A DNA stretch of 64,000 nt from assembly GCF_023101765.2 (NCBI RefSeq), contig NC_064226.1, forward strand, positions 4,580,001 through 4,644,000, read 5' to 3'. The stretch comes from Spodoptera frugiperda (Eukaryota > Arthropoda > Insecta > Lepidoptera > Noctuidae). The notes under the pieces are model-generated. The model did no database searches and was not told the DNA's origin. It saw only the letters and a program-made list of their open reading frames with translations. Numbering within the stretch: the first letter of the stretch is position 1; each line of letters opens with the position of its first letter. This document shows, piece after piece, positions 12,201-27,200 of this stretch. Made by a program: the position numbers and the translations under genes.

Positions 12201-15200
12201 TATTTATAATTATTATAAAGCTGAAGTTTGTTTGAACACGTTGGCAAATAACTTTTATTATGTGTGGGTGAACTGAGGGACCACACTGGGAATTCGCGAA
12301 TTGAAAGTTCTAGGATTTAGTAGTAGACCTAAAACAATTGTAGAACGAATCTGGGAATTTGTAAACAAATATATTAAAAACTACGACCCATAAAGTGTGG
12401 TCCCTCAGTTCTCAAAGACGATCAGTCAGATCTCGGAAAGTATCTTATAATAGAAGGTTTTGTGAATACAGACATTTAGTAAATAATTTGTAAAGATATC
12501 TATTAAATAACAGACCACAAAGCATTAAAGATAAAAAAAGTATAGCAACTGAACTGTGGTCCCTCAGTCCACATAACAAAGATAAATATTTTAGTGAATA
12601 TTACTGAATAAAACCGTTATTATTCTACATAAAGTTTTAGTAAAAGTCTTAAAACATATTGTAAAAAGAAATGGATCTTAAATATCGAAGCATTTCGAAG
12701 ATAGCGATGATTAAAAGTGGTCCCTCAATCCTCTCCTCCACTGACATTTAGACACTGCTAGCTGCTAGACGAGAGGAATATCAGCAAGTCTAGTGTACTT
12801 AACATTTAGTAATAGTTTTCTACTAAATAATAGGTATATAAAATTTTGGGTTTCTTACCTCTAAGCTGAGAAAATATTAATTTTTTAATCCTATGAAAAT
12901 AGGTAGACCAGTGTGACCACGAAATCAAACAAAATGTAGACAGTACTATTATTCTTTATTTAATATATCATTATTTAGATGAAACGTTGTTTATTGTCAG
13001 TCTGTTGTTGTTGTATTGTATATAGAGAAACCTTAATTTATGTATATAGGTACCGAATTTGAACGTACGTTACGTGCGTTCAAATTTCACATACCAACGA
13101 ACGAACGAACGAACCTACCGTACGTTCAGACTCGCAAAGCCTACGTTCAGACTCGCCAAGTTACGTTGACCGAATAATAGTACTGTCTACACTTTGTTTG
13201 ATTTTGTGGTCACACTGGTTTACCTATTTTCATAGGATTAAAAAATTAATATTTTCTCAGCTTAGAGGTAAGAAACCCAAAATTTTATATACCTATTATT
13301 TAGTAGAAAACTATTACTAAATGTTAAGTACACTAGACTTGCTGATATTCCTCTCGTCTAGCAGCTAGCAGTGTCTAAATGTCAGTGGAGGAGAGGATTG
13401 AGGGACCACTTTTAATCATCGCTATCTTCGAAATGCTTCGATATTTGAAATCCATTTCTTTTTACAATATGTATTAAGACTTTTACTAAAACTTGATGTA
13501 GAATTATAACGGTTTTATTCAGTAATATTCACTAAAATATTTATCTTTGTTATGTGGACTGAGGGACCACAGTTCAGTTGCTATACTTTTTTTATCTTTA
13601 ATGCTTTGTGGTCTGTTATTTAATAGATATCTTTACAAATTATTTACTAAATGTCTGTATTCACAAAACCTTCTTTTATAAGATACTTTCCGAGATCTGA
13701 CTGATCGTCTTTGAGAACTGAGGGACCACACTTTATGGGTCGTAGTTTTTAATATATTTGTTTACAAATTCCCAGATTCGTTCTACAATTGTTTTAGGTC
13801 TACTACTAAATCCTAGAACTTTCATTTCGCGAATTCCCAGTGTGGTCCCTCAGTTCACCCACACATACTTTTATTTGTTCAACAGAAATGCAATCATTAC
13901 AGGGAAAATGTTTTTCGATAAATTAATTGTGTTAATTTTAATTTATATGTAACTATACGTACTTACCTAATTTCGAAGAGTGAGCAGTACCTACATATAC
14001 ATACTACATATAGGTAGGTACTATGATAACTATTTCTTTTTTTTTTTTATTAAAAGCAACCGTACACAGAATATCTTTATCCGGAGCTGCGGACTACCTA
14101 GCGGGTTTACCAGAGCTCCGGCTCGAAAAGCAGGAGTAGGAACAGGTGGTTTTTAGTCAGTAAGAGTTTGATACTCCCTCTCGCCTCACCCAAGGCGGGA
14201 GAAGACATTGGATGATTTTCCCCCTTAAAAAAATATCTTTGGACAGATGACATGAACAGTTATATAAGTACAATCGAATACGAAATTACTATTCACATAA
14301 TATGAAATACCTAAGCATCTCATTTAAATGATTGAATAACCAGATTGCCTAGTACATACTGCTAACAGAACAGAACAATGGCTGCTCTAGGTACGTATTC
14401 ACTTACGAGAAAACATTACTTGTCTTATCAAAATGAGGTAATTAGACATATATCATTATATGCAATTATACAGTATAAGTAAATATAAAAATATATAAAT
14501 TATATCATGATAAAGACGTTTGTTTTTACATTGTCCACAAACTGTGATAAGTCACAAGTGTTCTGCAGTGTATTTAATAAAAATAATAGAAAAAAAAAGT
14601 ATTTAACGCTACACATAAAACGTCATTAATTCCTGAAGAAATGAAACACGACACGCCACGTCGGCGCCTGCGCCGGTGTCCTCGAGCCTAATTTCACAAC
14701 TACCCTACAAACAGCTGATAACAAACAAAATTGACAACAACCAATTTAAAATGATAAATTCATAACTACATTTCCATATTCATAAGGATCGTATAAATAT
14801 TAATATTATTCAAAACATGGCGTACAATTTGTCAGTTACTCTTGAAAACTCGGAGTAAACCTTCCTTCCAGTGTTTCATATTTACAGTACATATTACTTA
14901 GTGCTTTTATCATAGTTAGCGAGATGGTAACGGTAACTACTGTCGTGTATAGCACAAATTGTACTAAATACGACACCCGTTACACGACACCTGCTTGGAC
15001 GACTTGTTTCATAGTAAGTTCACAGTCCTACTTAGTTGCGATATTCTAAGTGTTTACCAAGAAATGTTGACTTCATATCTTATATCAACGAAATATGAAA
15101 ATAATTTTATTTTTTAAAAGTTTTTTTAAGAACATGATTTTATAACGTGCAACACTGTGTTGTCTTTTTAATTCCCTTGATTAGTGAGAACGTTTTTAGT

Positions 15201-18200
15201 TGCATTGTATAAGTAAATCTTTTCATCTCTTTCTCCCACGTATTTTGCATAGTAATCACAATAAAATATTTTTTTGGTTATGTAGATTATTTTAAAATAT
15301 TAGACACGTATATTTTTTTTTCCAGTAACATACTTTCGAAGATATATCGATTTTAAATATCGCGTGACGTCACTTCTATGTCCATTTTCACTCCAAAACT
15401 GTAATTCGATAAAAATGGACGGACTAAATAAACTTCCATTTTTTTCACGAAGATTATTTACATGTTACTAAATAATCAAAACATATTTAGACAACCGAAA
15501 CGAAAAGATGCCTTGGCTATGTTAAAAAATGGCCACGTTTAGAGTACCTTGTAAAATAACTAAACAAGTATATACTATATATAGGTACCCCCAACGCTGA
15601 ACAACGCCAGATATTTACTTCTAACCTTGTAAGTTGTATCTGAAACTGAACTAATAGAGCAACTTGTTTAATCATAATTACGTATGTTTGGACAAGATTT
15701 GTAATTATCATCTTTATATTGTTTCAATGTTGTTTCACACATTAGGTAACTATGTATATTGTATGTAGCCTACAATTCCTACAAGTGATTTTGTTATGGA
15801 GGGCCGTGAAAATCTTGGAATGTCGCTGTGAATATTAAGATAATATTACTATTGTAAGTTCATTTCAACATTTTATTTCACTGTTCTAGAGATATTATAT
15901 TTATTTTTAAAACAAGGAAAACATGTTTCGGACAATAGTTTTTTATTAATAATACGTAATAGCTAACTACGTAATAACAATTATCTACTTACATATTAAA
16001 TTTGACAGTGGGAATGCATATTAATTAATATTTAAAATTATCTAGCATGAAATAAGAAATATAGAAGTTCAAGGCCGGTTTCTTTACGTATTTTTGAAAA
16101 TGTTGTAGATACTTTTATTTTGATAATTGAAAAGATTTTGAGTGACGCCGTTAAAAAAGTATTATCATCGATAAAATAATGGCATGGATAATATCTACTT
16201 GATTATAATCGTCTAAAAATTATTATTTACCTATAATGTACTGTACATACGTCTGCAAAAATGGCGCGATAATATCGAATCGACATTGAAAAAAAAAATG
16301 CATTTAAAAAATCAGATAACGCGTTTTATTTCACATGTTTGGCATTGCCATAATCAGTAATGACCTCTTTGGATGTTACTCATATTTGTTTATATTCTTT
16401 GTTCAAAAATATATTATAATTTATTCCAAATAAGGTAAAAAAATAAGTATAAATTTTTTGCCTATTTTCTGCAGACACTTTTTAAATTCAAGTATTTTGT
16501 ACCAATTAGTGGCCAAATATTATACGTAATCCTTATTAAGAATCAGAAAAAATTATATTTATTTTTAAAAGTAACGTCAAATGCATAGCATTAACATCGT
16601 AAGTCTTCCTGTTTATATTATTTTGTAAAATATAAATCAGTATCACCGTCTATTTTGCTAGACATACACAAAAAAAAACAATCTTATTTACGTGCAAAAC
16701 GCACACAAACAATTTTAAAATACGTTTAATTTACATAAGTAGGTAATCATTCTGAATTAAACCGAATTCATATCCGTTCCAATGATACACACATGCAACA
16801 AAAAGCTAGTAAGTAACAAAATAGAATTTGTATTTCTACTCCGAAACTTTACATGAATAATTAATGATCTTGTGTACGTCTATGTGACCTGTGTGACCTA
16901 GTTATGGGCCCTGTTGAAGAAAGATGTTGCCGCTTCGCCCTTCGATTAGACTCAGTCAGCACTTATAGGTAAACTATCGATTTCAATAGCAATACATGAT
17001 CTTAATCCTAAATCTCGGGATATATAGAAACTATAATAGAACTGTGATGACACATGACAAATTATAGATGACAGTCGCACATAGACAACCACGAATAAAT
17101 CAACGGATAACGTCGTAAATCCTACATCGCACATATACAGTTTACATGCGAATAAACATGGATAGAAAATCACCAACCCTTGGTCGGAGGATCCTCCTTT
17201 TCTTAAGGAACTTTACTCTCTATTCCCTAAAGAACTAATCAAAAGTCGGTCACAATGTAAAGATTTTGTAAGGAGATCTTAGCTACCTTCTCAAGTAATC
17301 CGCACACAACGCAATCACCTTTCATGTATCAGCGCAAAAATGCTCTATCACATCTGTTTAATAAGCCATTAGCTTTGACATTACATTAAAATCATCTTAC
17401 TGATTAGCCTTCCAAAAGCGGGGTCAGGGCAGTTATTTTTAAACGTAAACAATCATTGATATCATCTGTTTCCTGTGTTATCGTTATTCGACATGAGCTA
17501 TGGTGAAATGGTTGCCCAAAGCATGGTATTATGGGCTTTACCAATAGTTAGATAATCTCGATTGGTTTTTTAAACTGTGACCTCATAGATAAGTGATGGT
17601 ACACGTGCTAAACTGAACGAAAGGACGTTGGGTAAATAAATATACATCTTGAGAAGATGTTCACGTATTATTAAAGTTACCCTTAGAATAAAATTGTGAT
17701 CCAAGGTCATTGTAATACCTCATTAGCTTAAATGCCCTCCTTAGTGATAGACAGTATCGTAGTTACCGTTGATTGAACACGAATTTCGGGTAAACTATTC
17801 CCAGAACACTTAAATTAAAATGGTTTTCTAGGTACCAGAGAGAAACCTAGCCTTCGTTTATGTACTAGATAATTTTATAATGGTGTTTTAAGCTAAAGTA
17901 CTCTAGTAGGTCATTTAACCTTTACATTTTTGGACGTCTGACTGAACGCATATGCGGAACGAGAGTCTACCTACATCTAAAGCAAATGCTTCAATAATGC
18001 TCCTGTTGGGCACCCATCCGTTGACAACTATTGCTTAAGGTCCGGGCGCTGAGAGCCGATCAATGACCTTAGGTCGCTTATTTGAGCTCTTCGTTGTCAC
18101 CGAGGTAACAGCACCCATGCTGATACCCATATGAATGTAGTGTAGTGAGCTAACTAAACGACGAGCATTCTGCATATTCATATCGTTTAGCTATCTTATA

Positions 18201-21200
18201 ATTATGATGTGCATTAGACGAGACCAGAAATGTCGTACTCTAATAAAAATGGTTTCTGCTAATTATAGAAGTCTGAATGAAGTCTGGAAAAGGGTAATCA
18301 CGTCCAGGTTATTTATGGAACTTTGAAATTGGATCACAATTATGAAGAATCAGAAATAAAGTAATACAGTACCTACTCGATAAAATGGGGTACAAATCCA
18401 TCAAAACCTTACACATCACCCCAATTTGAGGGATTTTACTAGCTGTCAAATATAGTGCCTAATTGCAAAGAAAATAGAGCCATAGTCTATTCGTTTATAA
18501 TTGAAAAGCAATATAAATAAATGTCACGATAACACGACGGCCATCAAACAAAATGACAACCATGTTTGAATAATTTAGCCGTGATCAATTATTATAATGT
18601 CTACTTATTTTATATACATTGACCTCAAAAAGAGCATGTTCTGATCTGTTTTTAAATAAAATGTTTTAGCAATCGCATATGCTTCTATTTTGGTTTCGAA
18701 CTGAACTAGCCCCAGTTCTGCTGGTGGCTTGCATTCTACGTCCAATTTTGCAGATTGCAAAAATATCTGAAAATCTACATAACAGTTATTCAGCAGGTAG
18801 GGCTAACGTCCCTAGGGATGGGCTGCAACAGGCGTTGCACCATGGGCTCCGGAGCAGATCTAATTAGAGGACTCAGTACCCCTTATCACTGCTGAATGTG
18901 GCCACCTCACTAAAACCACCCGTTTTAGTGAGTTAAAAGTTTCCACACTTCCTAGTCTATATCCCCAAAAAGCAAGGCACCTTTTGAAAATTGCCCCCCG
19001 TAATAAAAAAAGGTAGCATTAACGTCGAAGTGGTGCTATCATAAAAAAATATAGCCTTCACGGGTGACGCAGATTAACCGCACTCAAATTCTGCAAAGAT
19101 TAATGTAAAGGGCAGGATACCGTTCGTAATATTTTAGACCTCTTTTGCCATATCAGAATTCGGAGATGTATGAAGAGTTAAAGCGTTAAGGCAGTACCAA
19201 CGCAAACTAGCAAAAAAGAAGGAAGGAAAAAAACGCGAAGTGCAAAAAAAACAATCTTATCTTCTTTTCTTTTTTTTACTTTTTTTTTTGTTTTAGCAAA
19301 CGCGAATGTCTTGATAAAACGGCCAGAGAGCTACTCTCTCAGTTTCTCACAAAGCAGTACGATGACAACATCGGCCTGTTCCCCACTTCCACTACGCGAC
19401 GTACACAAAATGGCTGCCTTTGAAGGATCAACGGCAGTTCGGACTAAGTCTCAAGGGATCACTTTAGTAAATAAATTACTACTCTTTTGAAACTATACAA
19501 AATCAGATAACATAAAGTATTTTTGTCCGAATAGGTAGGCAGGAGTGAACCACTTAATAGGAGATGACCCAAAAGAAAGGCCTTGATGTATGTTGCAGTT
19601 GATAATTGCAAAAATAGAAAGAACAGTAATGGCTTCTCATACTCTATCAAGTTTATACACAAACGAATAGACAGATCTACGCGTATGATCTCTGGACCTA
19701 ACCCACCCGAAACCGATAAGGTCTAGCAAAAAGAACAGCAGCTTCTATAATAAAATCTAGAAATAAAAAGAACGTAAAGTAAAATCACGCTTACACGGTA
19801 TGTTCTTCACTTGGACACTATCTATATTCAACTATAAATAAGTATAGGTATATGTAGAACAAAATATATTTACACCGAGATGGTCAGGTATCAGAAACTT
19901 CGCTCAGTAGATTCACCGGACATTGACAAGTTCCACAAGTTTACCGTTCGATCATCTATTGACACTCATTGTTTTGAATATCCAATTCACTGGCAGTGGC
20001 CAAACAATCGCAGTGTTTTAAAGAATGTTATGTAAACACGTCGACGGCGACCACCGGCCATTTCTCAAAACAAATGCCACAGTAAGATTTTTATTCTCTA
20101 CGTAATTATTTGCCAACTCACAAGTGAATTGTTAACTGGCCCACGGAGAAAACAATAAACTAAGATAACGAAATTAATTTATTTGTACGTATTATAAATG
20201 TTATTAGCGGTACGTATCGCTGTCTGGGCAGTGTTATATACGAGTGAGAATTTTCATACCTATATAGATATTCAAATATAGTAGAATTAATTGCGTCGTC
20301 CGTTTTGTCTGGAATATAAATACCGCTAATGATTAAACATGGCGCATGCAATTATTAAAAATTTGCATAGTTTCAAATGGTGGTGAAATACCAAGATATT
20401 ATGCAGTGGAAGGAAAAATACGGAACCATAACGGGTGATAAAGGTATTTAGACGTTAATGAAAGATAACATAATCTCAAGCTTCCTTCTGAAGATAAAGC
20501 TGAAAATGTGTAGTTTAAAATGGGCGGCATGAAGTTATTGAAACGAGGGCAATCGATACAATATGACGATATGTGGGCTAGATAGTGAAATGAATAGATA
20601 TTTTTTATGTTGGCCGTCGGGTGGTGACCGTGTCATTAGGGGTGGGAGGTGTCCTTGAAACTGTACTCAGGGTCTACAATACACGAATACCCGTGTCGGT
20701 TTGTTATGATTGCCCCCGATATTGACGGACGAAGGGGAAATGTGAAATGCGCTATGGAAATACGTAATTACGGTGCATAAAACTAATTAGTTTTCTATTT
20801 TGTGGACATAGTGGACATGCAAGTGAAATTAATTAATATGTTGTTTTTTTTTCCATTACAGACTTTAATTTCCAACTACATTTACTTTATGTATGTTTTT
20901 TTTTTTATATTATTGACAGTTTTTTTTTTCTAATTTCGCCCAGTGTTTTCATTGGTGTGGATTTTTTGATGGAGCAATCATTAAAGGAATAAGTGAAGTG
21001 TTCCAGATTCAGTTATCTTAATGGTCTATGAATGAAATGTAAGAAGTTACTGTAAGTGGTGCAATTTTTAATTTTGGTGGTAAGTGATTATAAAGTAAAA
21101 TGTATCGTGTAATGTCGAGATGTCAAATAAAACATTGTTTTAAATATTAGGTATATTTCAATGGATCATCTAATGGTAAACAATCGACGCCGGTATATTC

Positions 21201-24200
21201 CCAATACCAGAGGAGTAAGGGTGCTTTTCCACCAGAGATGTGTTATGTAGCTGTGCTAAGAAAATGTAATATGTGATCATTTTCACTGATATGTACTAGG
21301 CTGTACAAGTGGCTTGGCTTGGGGCTTATTATATGACAAACCTGTGTCTATTTTACGGGCACTTTTTTGTAAGATTCGATGTTACGTGTAAGTAGGGTTT
21401 GCACTATCTCTAAATGGTTGATTATTTCATTTATACAATTATATTTACACAGAACCACTGCAAAGACGTGATGAAACAGCGTCTACATCAAGAGTGAAAA
21501 TCTCAGTAATCACGTATGGTAATACCTTATTTACGTATGTACAAATGACAAGCCGCTTTGAGATTTTCTAATTTTTATTAAATAAAAGTAGGTTTTTCCG
21601 AGTTGTATGTACTTTCTAAGATTATTTAGACACCACTGACAAGCGGTGAAGGAAAACATCGTAAGGAAACCTGGGCTTATAATTTCTAATTATAAGTTTG
21701 AAATCGCCAACCCGCATTGAGCAATCGTGATGATTAATGCTCAAACCTTCTCCGTGTGAAAATAGGCCTTTGGTCAGCAATGGTGACTTTATTAAGGCTG
21801 TTACACGATGTGTATGTGAAGTTTATTGCAGAATATATTTATGTTAAATAAATAATGTTGTATTTTTTACCCTGATAACAAATAAAAGAAATCCCTAACA
21901 GATAGAAAAAAGTTCATCCTTTGTAGATTTTGGAGCACTTTTGGCAGAGGTTTTATATAAAAATCACTTCATACCTTACCATTGACATTTACACATAGCT
22001 TTCCCCTCTATCTACACAACACAACATCGAGCATCAACTACATCAACATAAAACAACAACTATAGAAGAATCACACACACTCAATTAAAATATGATTTGT
22101 ATGATAAATGAAAAAAACATGACAGTAAAATATAAATATGTAAAAATTAATTTTAATTACAAGAATAATCTACGACTATTGTTGTAAGGATATTAATAAT
22201 GAATAATAATGAGCAATAGAATCGTCGGTAACATAAAAATGTTTAAGTTTTTAAACTGACATGGTCACTAACACTCTCATTAGAACTTGAGACGGGATAT
22301 TTACCATTTTTAACATTGAGTTTCCGATATTTCGGCACTTTTGCAAGCGCCATGATCACGGATAAACTCATAGACATAAATAGACATGGTAAATATCCCG
22401 TCTCAAGTTCTAATGATAAAAATGTTTGCTGACAATTCTAGGTCTCGTCCAATCGGTCATTGGATAAGTAATCATGATATTATGAGTATTTAAAGGCTCC
22501 CCAAAGCCTTATAAGGTAAGTAACGAAGTTATTTCGCTTGTCATGCAATCTGTAGCACTTAGCGTACTCTATGTCCTTGACTTAGGGTCGTCACAAAAAT
22601 ACAAGTGTTTTTTATGGTCAAGCCTGTAAATGAGCTGACGGATCACCTGATGATAAGCAATCACCGCCGCTCATGGACACCTGAAACACCAGTGGTGTTA
22701 CAAGTGCGTTGCCGGCCTTTAAGGGGTTAGGAATTTAAGGGTTGTTAGGGAATCAAGGATTGGGAAGAGGGGGTAATTGGGCCTCCGATAAACTCACTCA
22801 CACAACGCAAGCGTTGTTTCACTCTTCAGGAAGTTTTTGTAAGCCTCTTGAGATCTCAGAATTAAGTAGATTTCGTACTTATAGAGGCTTATAGCTGTAC
22901 ATACACTGCTGAGCTCAATAAAAAGCTACCTAGGCTTATCCAACGGATTGCGGATCGCAGTTAGGTTAGCGATTCAAGGGACAATTACGGCAGCTTCGTC
23001 ATGGTTTTAAGACATACATATCTGGTTCCCCTCAAGTATCAGGAGGAACTTCAATAGCAAAAAAAAACTTAAGTTCAGGGGGCTAATGCCGGCATATTTT
23101 TTTACTCACATTTGAGTCTCCGTATCGGATGAACGTGTTGATGTATGATCAATGATATGGTCTCATCAAAATGAGAATCTATTAAGCTTTGAAATGCCGG
23201 GACCTTTTTTAATTAAATTGTCGCCAGTGCCAGGATATTAACTGTTTTTTAAAATTTGAGCAGTAGACGGATTTTCCCTTCTAAAATCGGAAAAATCCGT
23301 CATAATCGAAGAATTTATTGAAATCTTTAATTGTTTTAATAAAATACGTATTTGTAATATACTTCTGTAAGTGACAATGAATTCTGTGTTTCACAATCTT
23401 TAAAATAACGTTTCGTTCTGGTTAAATACGTAAAAATCATTTTTAGGGGCTATTTCGGCATGTTTAAGCCAACAGGGGTGGTCAACATATTTTAGTGGAG
23501 CGTTATCATCTCATTTGTTAAATAGGTACTTGTTAAATAAGTACCGCTATTTACGAAAATTATGATTTTACTCCTTATACTACAGTACAAAACATTGGGT
23601 GATTCGATTTTTGAGTATACACTTATATACACATATACATTTAAAAACATCCCAAAGTAACATATTCTTGTAAAATAAACATATTAATGATGAAGACGGC
23701 GCAGATGAAGTAAACTAAACTTAAGATAAACGTACACAGAAAAATATGTAATTGTCTTGTTAAGGTCGTTTTAATTCACAAATCGTTTTAATTCAATCAA
23801 AAACTTAAAACCTATCAAAATCAAATGGTATTTTAAAACAATATTGTGGTGGCAATTATTCTGTAAATGTTACACACAAAAAAGATTTACGATCTCTGTA
23901 ATGGGGCAAATTCGTCGTATGATGATTTTGCCCCATTCAAAATAGACGGAATTATGCACTTAATCATTTCGAGGTTACAAATTTGTTACGTTAAATAATC
24001 TGATCATTGGTAGCGTTATCTTCTTGAAAAGAAATACACTGATGATAAAAAACGACCCTACACTATATATATTGAATTCATTCGACACTGTAAATAACAT
24101 AATTTTAAACTTATCTTCAAAAATACAGGAGCGTAGGGCACTTGCATTTCACTTTAAAAACGTAAGTAAACTTTGTAGACTGTTTTACCCGTTTTTATAG

Positions 24201-27200
24201 CGCCTAACGCCAATCTGATGAATTTTATTTATAGTTAAAAGTAATGTTGTTTTACCGACCGTATTACAAACGCTGTAACTCGACTGTAAGGAGCGTTATT
24301 TCAAGTAGACGGTTACGCCCCATAGACGGAGTATGCCACCCTGACCTTACTGATAAAAAATTGGCGTCATAATTCTCTCGTCGAATCAGACAAGTTTTGA
24401 TGAAATACAAATCATATCACTAGATAAGCTACGCCTAATATTCTAGTATCTATGAAATCTTATCTAGCACATTGATCTATCTATCTATAGTACTTATGCT
24501 ATTTATAAAGATAGAGTAACACATAACCTGGTCAACTATGACGAACATTTAAGCATCCTGATAACAACATAAGCTAATATCACTATGATATTGTAGCAAT
24601 CTTATTATCTGACTACAAAAAAATGTGCCAATGTAATTTTTATGCTCGTTACAGAATCACAGAAACGGCTGAACGGATTTGTATAAAGCTTTGCATACAG
24701 ATAGCTCATACCATAATCTATTTTGGGTACGCTAGCCAAACTGTGAGAAGGAACTGGTGATAAGTAGAATTATCTAAAACTGCTATTAAACGGGTATTTT
24801 TTTTATCCCGGAGATCGAAGATAAAAGATACGTCGTAAAGAAACGCCTACTTTTTGTTATGTATTTTTAAACGAGCAAACGAGTCAGCCTCGATGGCAAT
24901 GATCAACACGGCCCCTGGACACTCTCAACTCCAGAGAAGCTTAAAAGTGCATTGGCAACCTTTTAACGCTCGTTTTTTTAAATTAATATAATCATATATT
25001 GAATTGTATTGTGTTATTTTCAATCTTATTGCCGTACTCAGAGTCATTAATAGTTACTTAACCCAGTCCTTAGCAATCGTTTTCGGTTCAAAATCTGTTT
25101 TTAAGGAAAAGTTTAAGTAATCATTAAATGACTCTGAGTACGGCGGTTAATGTTAAATTATACTAAAAAAAATACATATAAACACATAAATATTGAACTA
25201 TTGACATTATGCATGATTAATCGCTTCGATCGGACACGTAACAAAAAGCTATTTATATTACCTTGAAATATAAATAACAAAGATATAGGTACATAGAAAA
25301 AGTACTTGGTGTAATGTAAAAAATATATATATAATTTCTTTTTAATTTATCAATGTCATCGGAGACATGTTGTTTGTGTGTTCATAAAGCAATAAATATT
25401 AATTTTATTCCACTTTCAATGATTAAGTTCATTATAGGTGGCTATTTAGATTAATTGATCATTATAATCAATTTTAAATTAAAATGTGTTAAGCATGTGC
25501 AATTATATTATCAATAATTTTTCTGCAATGACTTTGTTTATTCAATTTGTAATTGACTGTTGAGTTAGGTCTCGAGTTCGAATATCGAGTGGGGTAAAGT
25601 ATCATGGAAATAAAATTTTAATAAAATGTGTTCAATGTCAAAGTCAAAATTATTTATTTCAAGTAAACTTCTAGTGGCTTCGGTTCTTAGAGAGAACGAA
25701 CTAATCCCCAGAATAACAGGTGCAAATTGAAAAAAATGTTTTGTCTATTTATCTACGATCAACAGGAGCCGAGTAGCAGATGAAACGACTCTTTTTTTAA
25801 GGGAGGAAAATCATCCAATTGCTTCTCCCGTCTTAGGCGAAGCGAGAGGGAGTGTCAGACTCTTACTGACTAAAAACCACCCCGTTCCTACTCCTGCTTT
25901 TCGTACGGAGCCCCAGTGAACCTGCTAGGTAGTCCGCAGCTTCGGATAGATGAAACGACTCTGGGAGTATAGTTTGCATCATGTAAAAAAGTCGCTGGAG
26001 GAGAGTGGTCAGGGACTGTTTGCGCATGAGTACATTCGCGTACGAGAGTACTAGGCTTACTTTAATCTTTACTCAGTATTAAATAATCATCATAAGTTAA
26101 ATGTAATTACGCATAGTAGCTCTTACTAAGTTATTTACCTATACTAAGATTAAATCCTTTATCACAAGCGACTGTTTAATTTTCAAACTAAAAAGCATTT
26201 TATTATTAACTAGCTGACCTGGCAAACTTCGTACCGCCTCAAACATTTTGTTCCCACTTTTTAAACCTTCCCTGGACTTCCACAAATCATTCAAGACCAA
26301 AATTAGCCAAACCGGTCCAGCCAATCTCGAGTTTTAGCGAGACTAACGAACAGCAATTGATTTTTATATATAGAGATTAAAGATATAAAGACAATGCGCA
26401 GTTTGACCGTCAACGTTCTTTTATTCTTGTTACCTGTTAAAAAATAAAGTAGCTTACCTCTCTGGATCGCATGAGGAATCGTACGAGCCTGCCACGCAGT
26501 ACAGCGAGTGTATTCTTGTCCAGCTCTACTGACGTCCCTGATAGGGACTGTACTAGCACTTGCCAACGTGATAATGAAGTCTCCAGGAGACGAATGTCCT
26601 TCTTGTCCACCCTGTAACATGTTATAGGTGTTTTAATATGGTATTTAAGGTTTAAAATTGCTTGGCAAGTGTATTTGTCACTGAAAACTTATCAGAGTTA
26701 TCAAATGTGCGTGTGCTTCTACATATAGTAGCTGTAATAATACATCAAGGGAGGATTGGTTATCTAAAAGTCACGCGCATCGTCAGGCTGCGCGAAGTCG
26801 CCGCGTCTCCGCACGCTACTCGTAATGGCGAGTCCCTCTGTGACTCGAAACTAGTAGAGCTTTTGTCCATTAATATACGTGAGTAAACCATGATTTTTAG
26901 TTAATTTAATATGTCTCACGATAGTTATTATAAAAATAAGGGAGAATTGTTTAATATTTGACTTCAGGTAAATTTTGTGTATAAAATAGGTAGGCAGACG
27001 GATCACCAGATGGTAAGTAATCTACGCTGCTCATGGCTCATACACCCAACGCCAAAAGAGTTACAAAGTCATGATTGTTACTGACTCATTTTATCAAATT
27101 ACAACACACCTCATTACGTGTCATACAAAATATTTTGAATTCACTTATCAAAGTTCAGCAAAACATCACATTCTTAAAGTAAATAAGCCAAGTTTTAAGA

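Larger units (their letters stand above)
6809..26457 (-). other. MCRS1 intron 6, 19.65 kb
   Basis: The intron lies between the RSRE exon and the FHA exon. It has no coding frame longer than about 70 codons that looks real. It holds the fold-back element at 12260-13866, two opposed copies of a SINE-like repeat (about 14079 and 25793), MITEs near 22264 and 25031, tails of non-LTR elements, and an inverted pair at 9787/11527. The stretches 6809-9786, 15000-18650 and 19000-21600 are AT-rich sequence in which I see no structure beyond short homopolymers. Confidence 0.85.

Noticed and set aside
13098..13116. Tandem GAAC and other short repeats as a CRISPR array
   Set aside because: The units are 4 bp with no spacers; this is a simple microsatellite in a eukaryotic genome.
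23470..24350. Possible 0.9-kb element with CAGGGGTGG... and ...CCACCCTG ends
   Set aside because: The terminal similarity is short and gapped, and no flanking duplication was found.
25555..25610. tRNA-like B box (GAGTTCGAATATCGAG)
   Set aside because: There is no A box at the right distance and no cloverleaf; more likely a fragment of a tRNA-derived repeat or chance.
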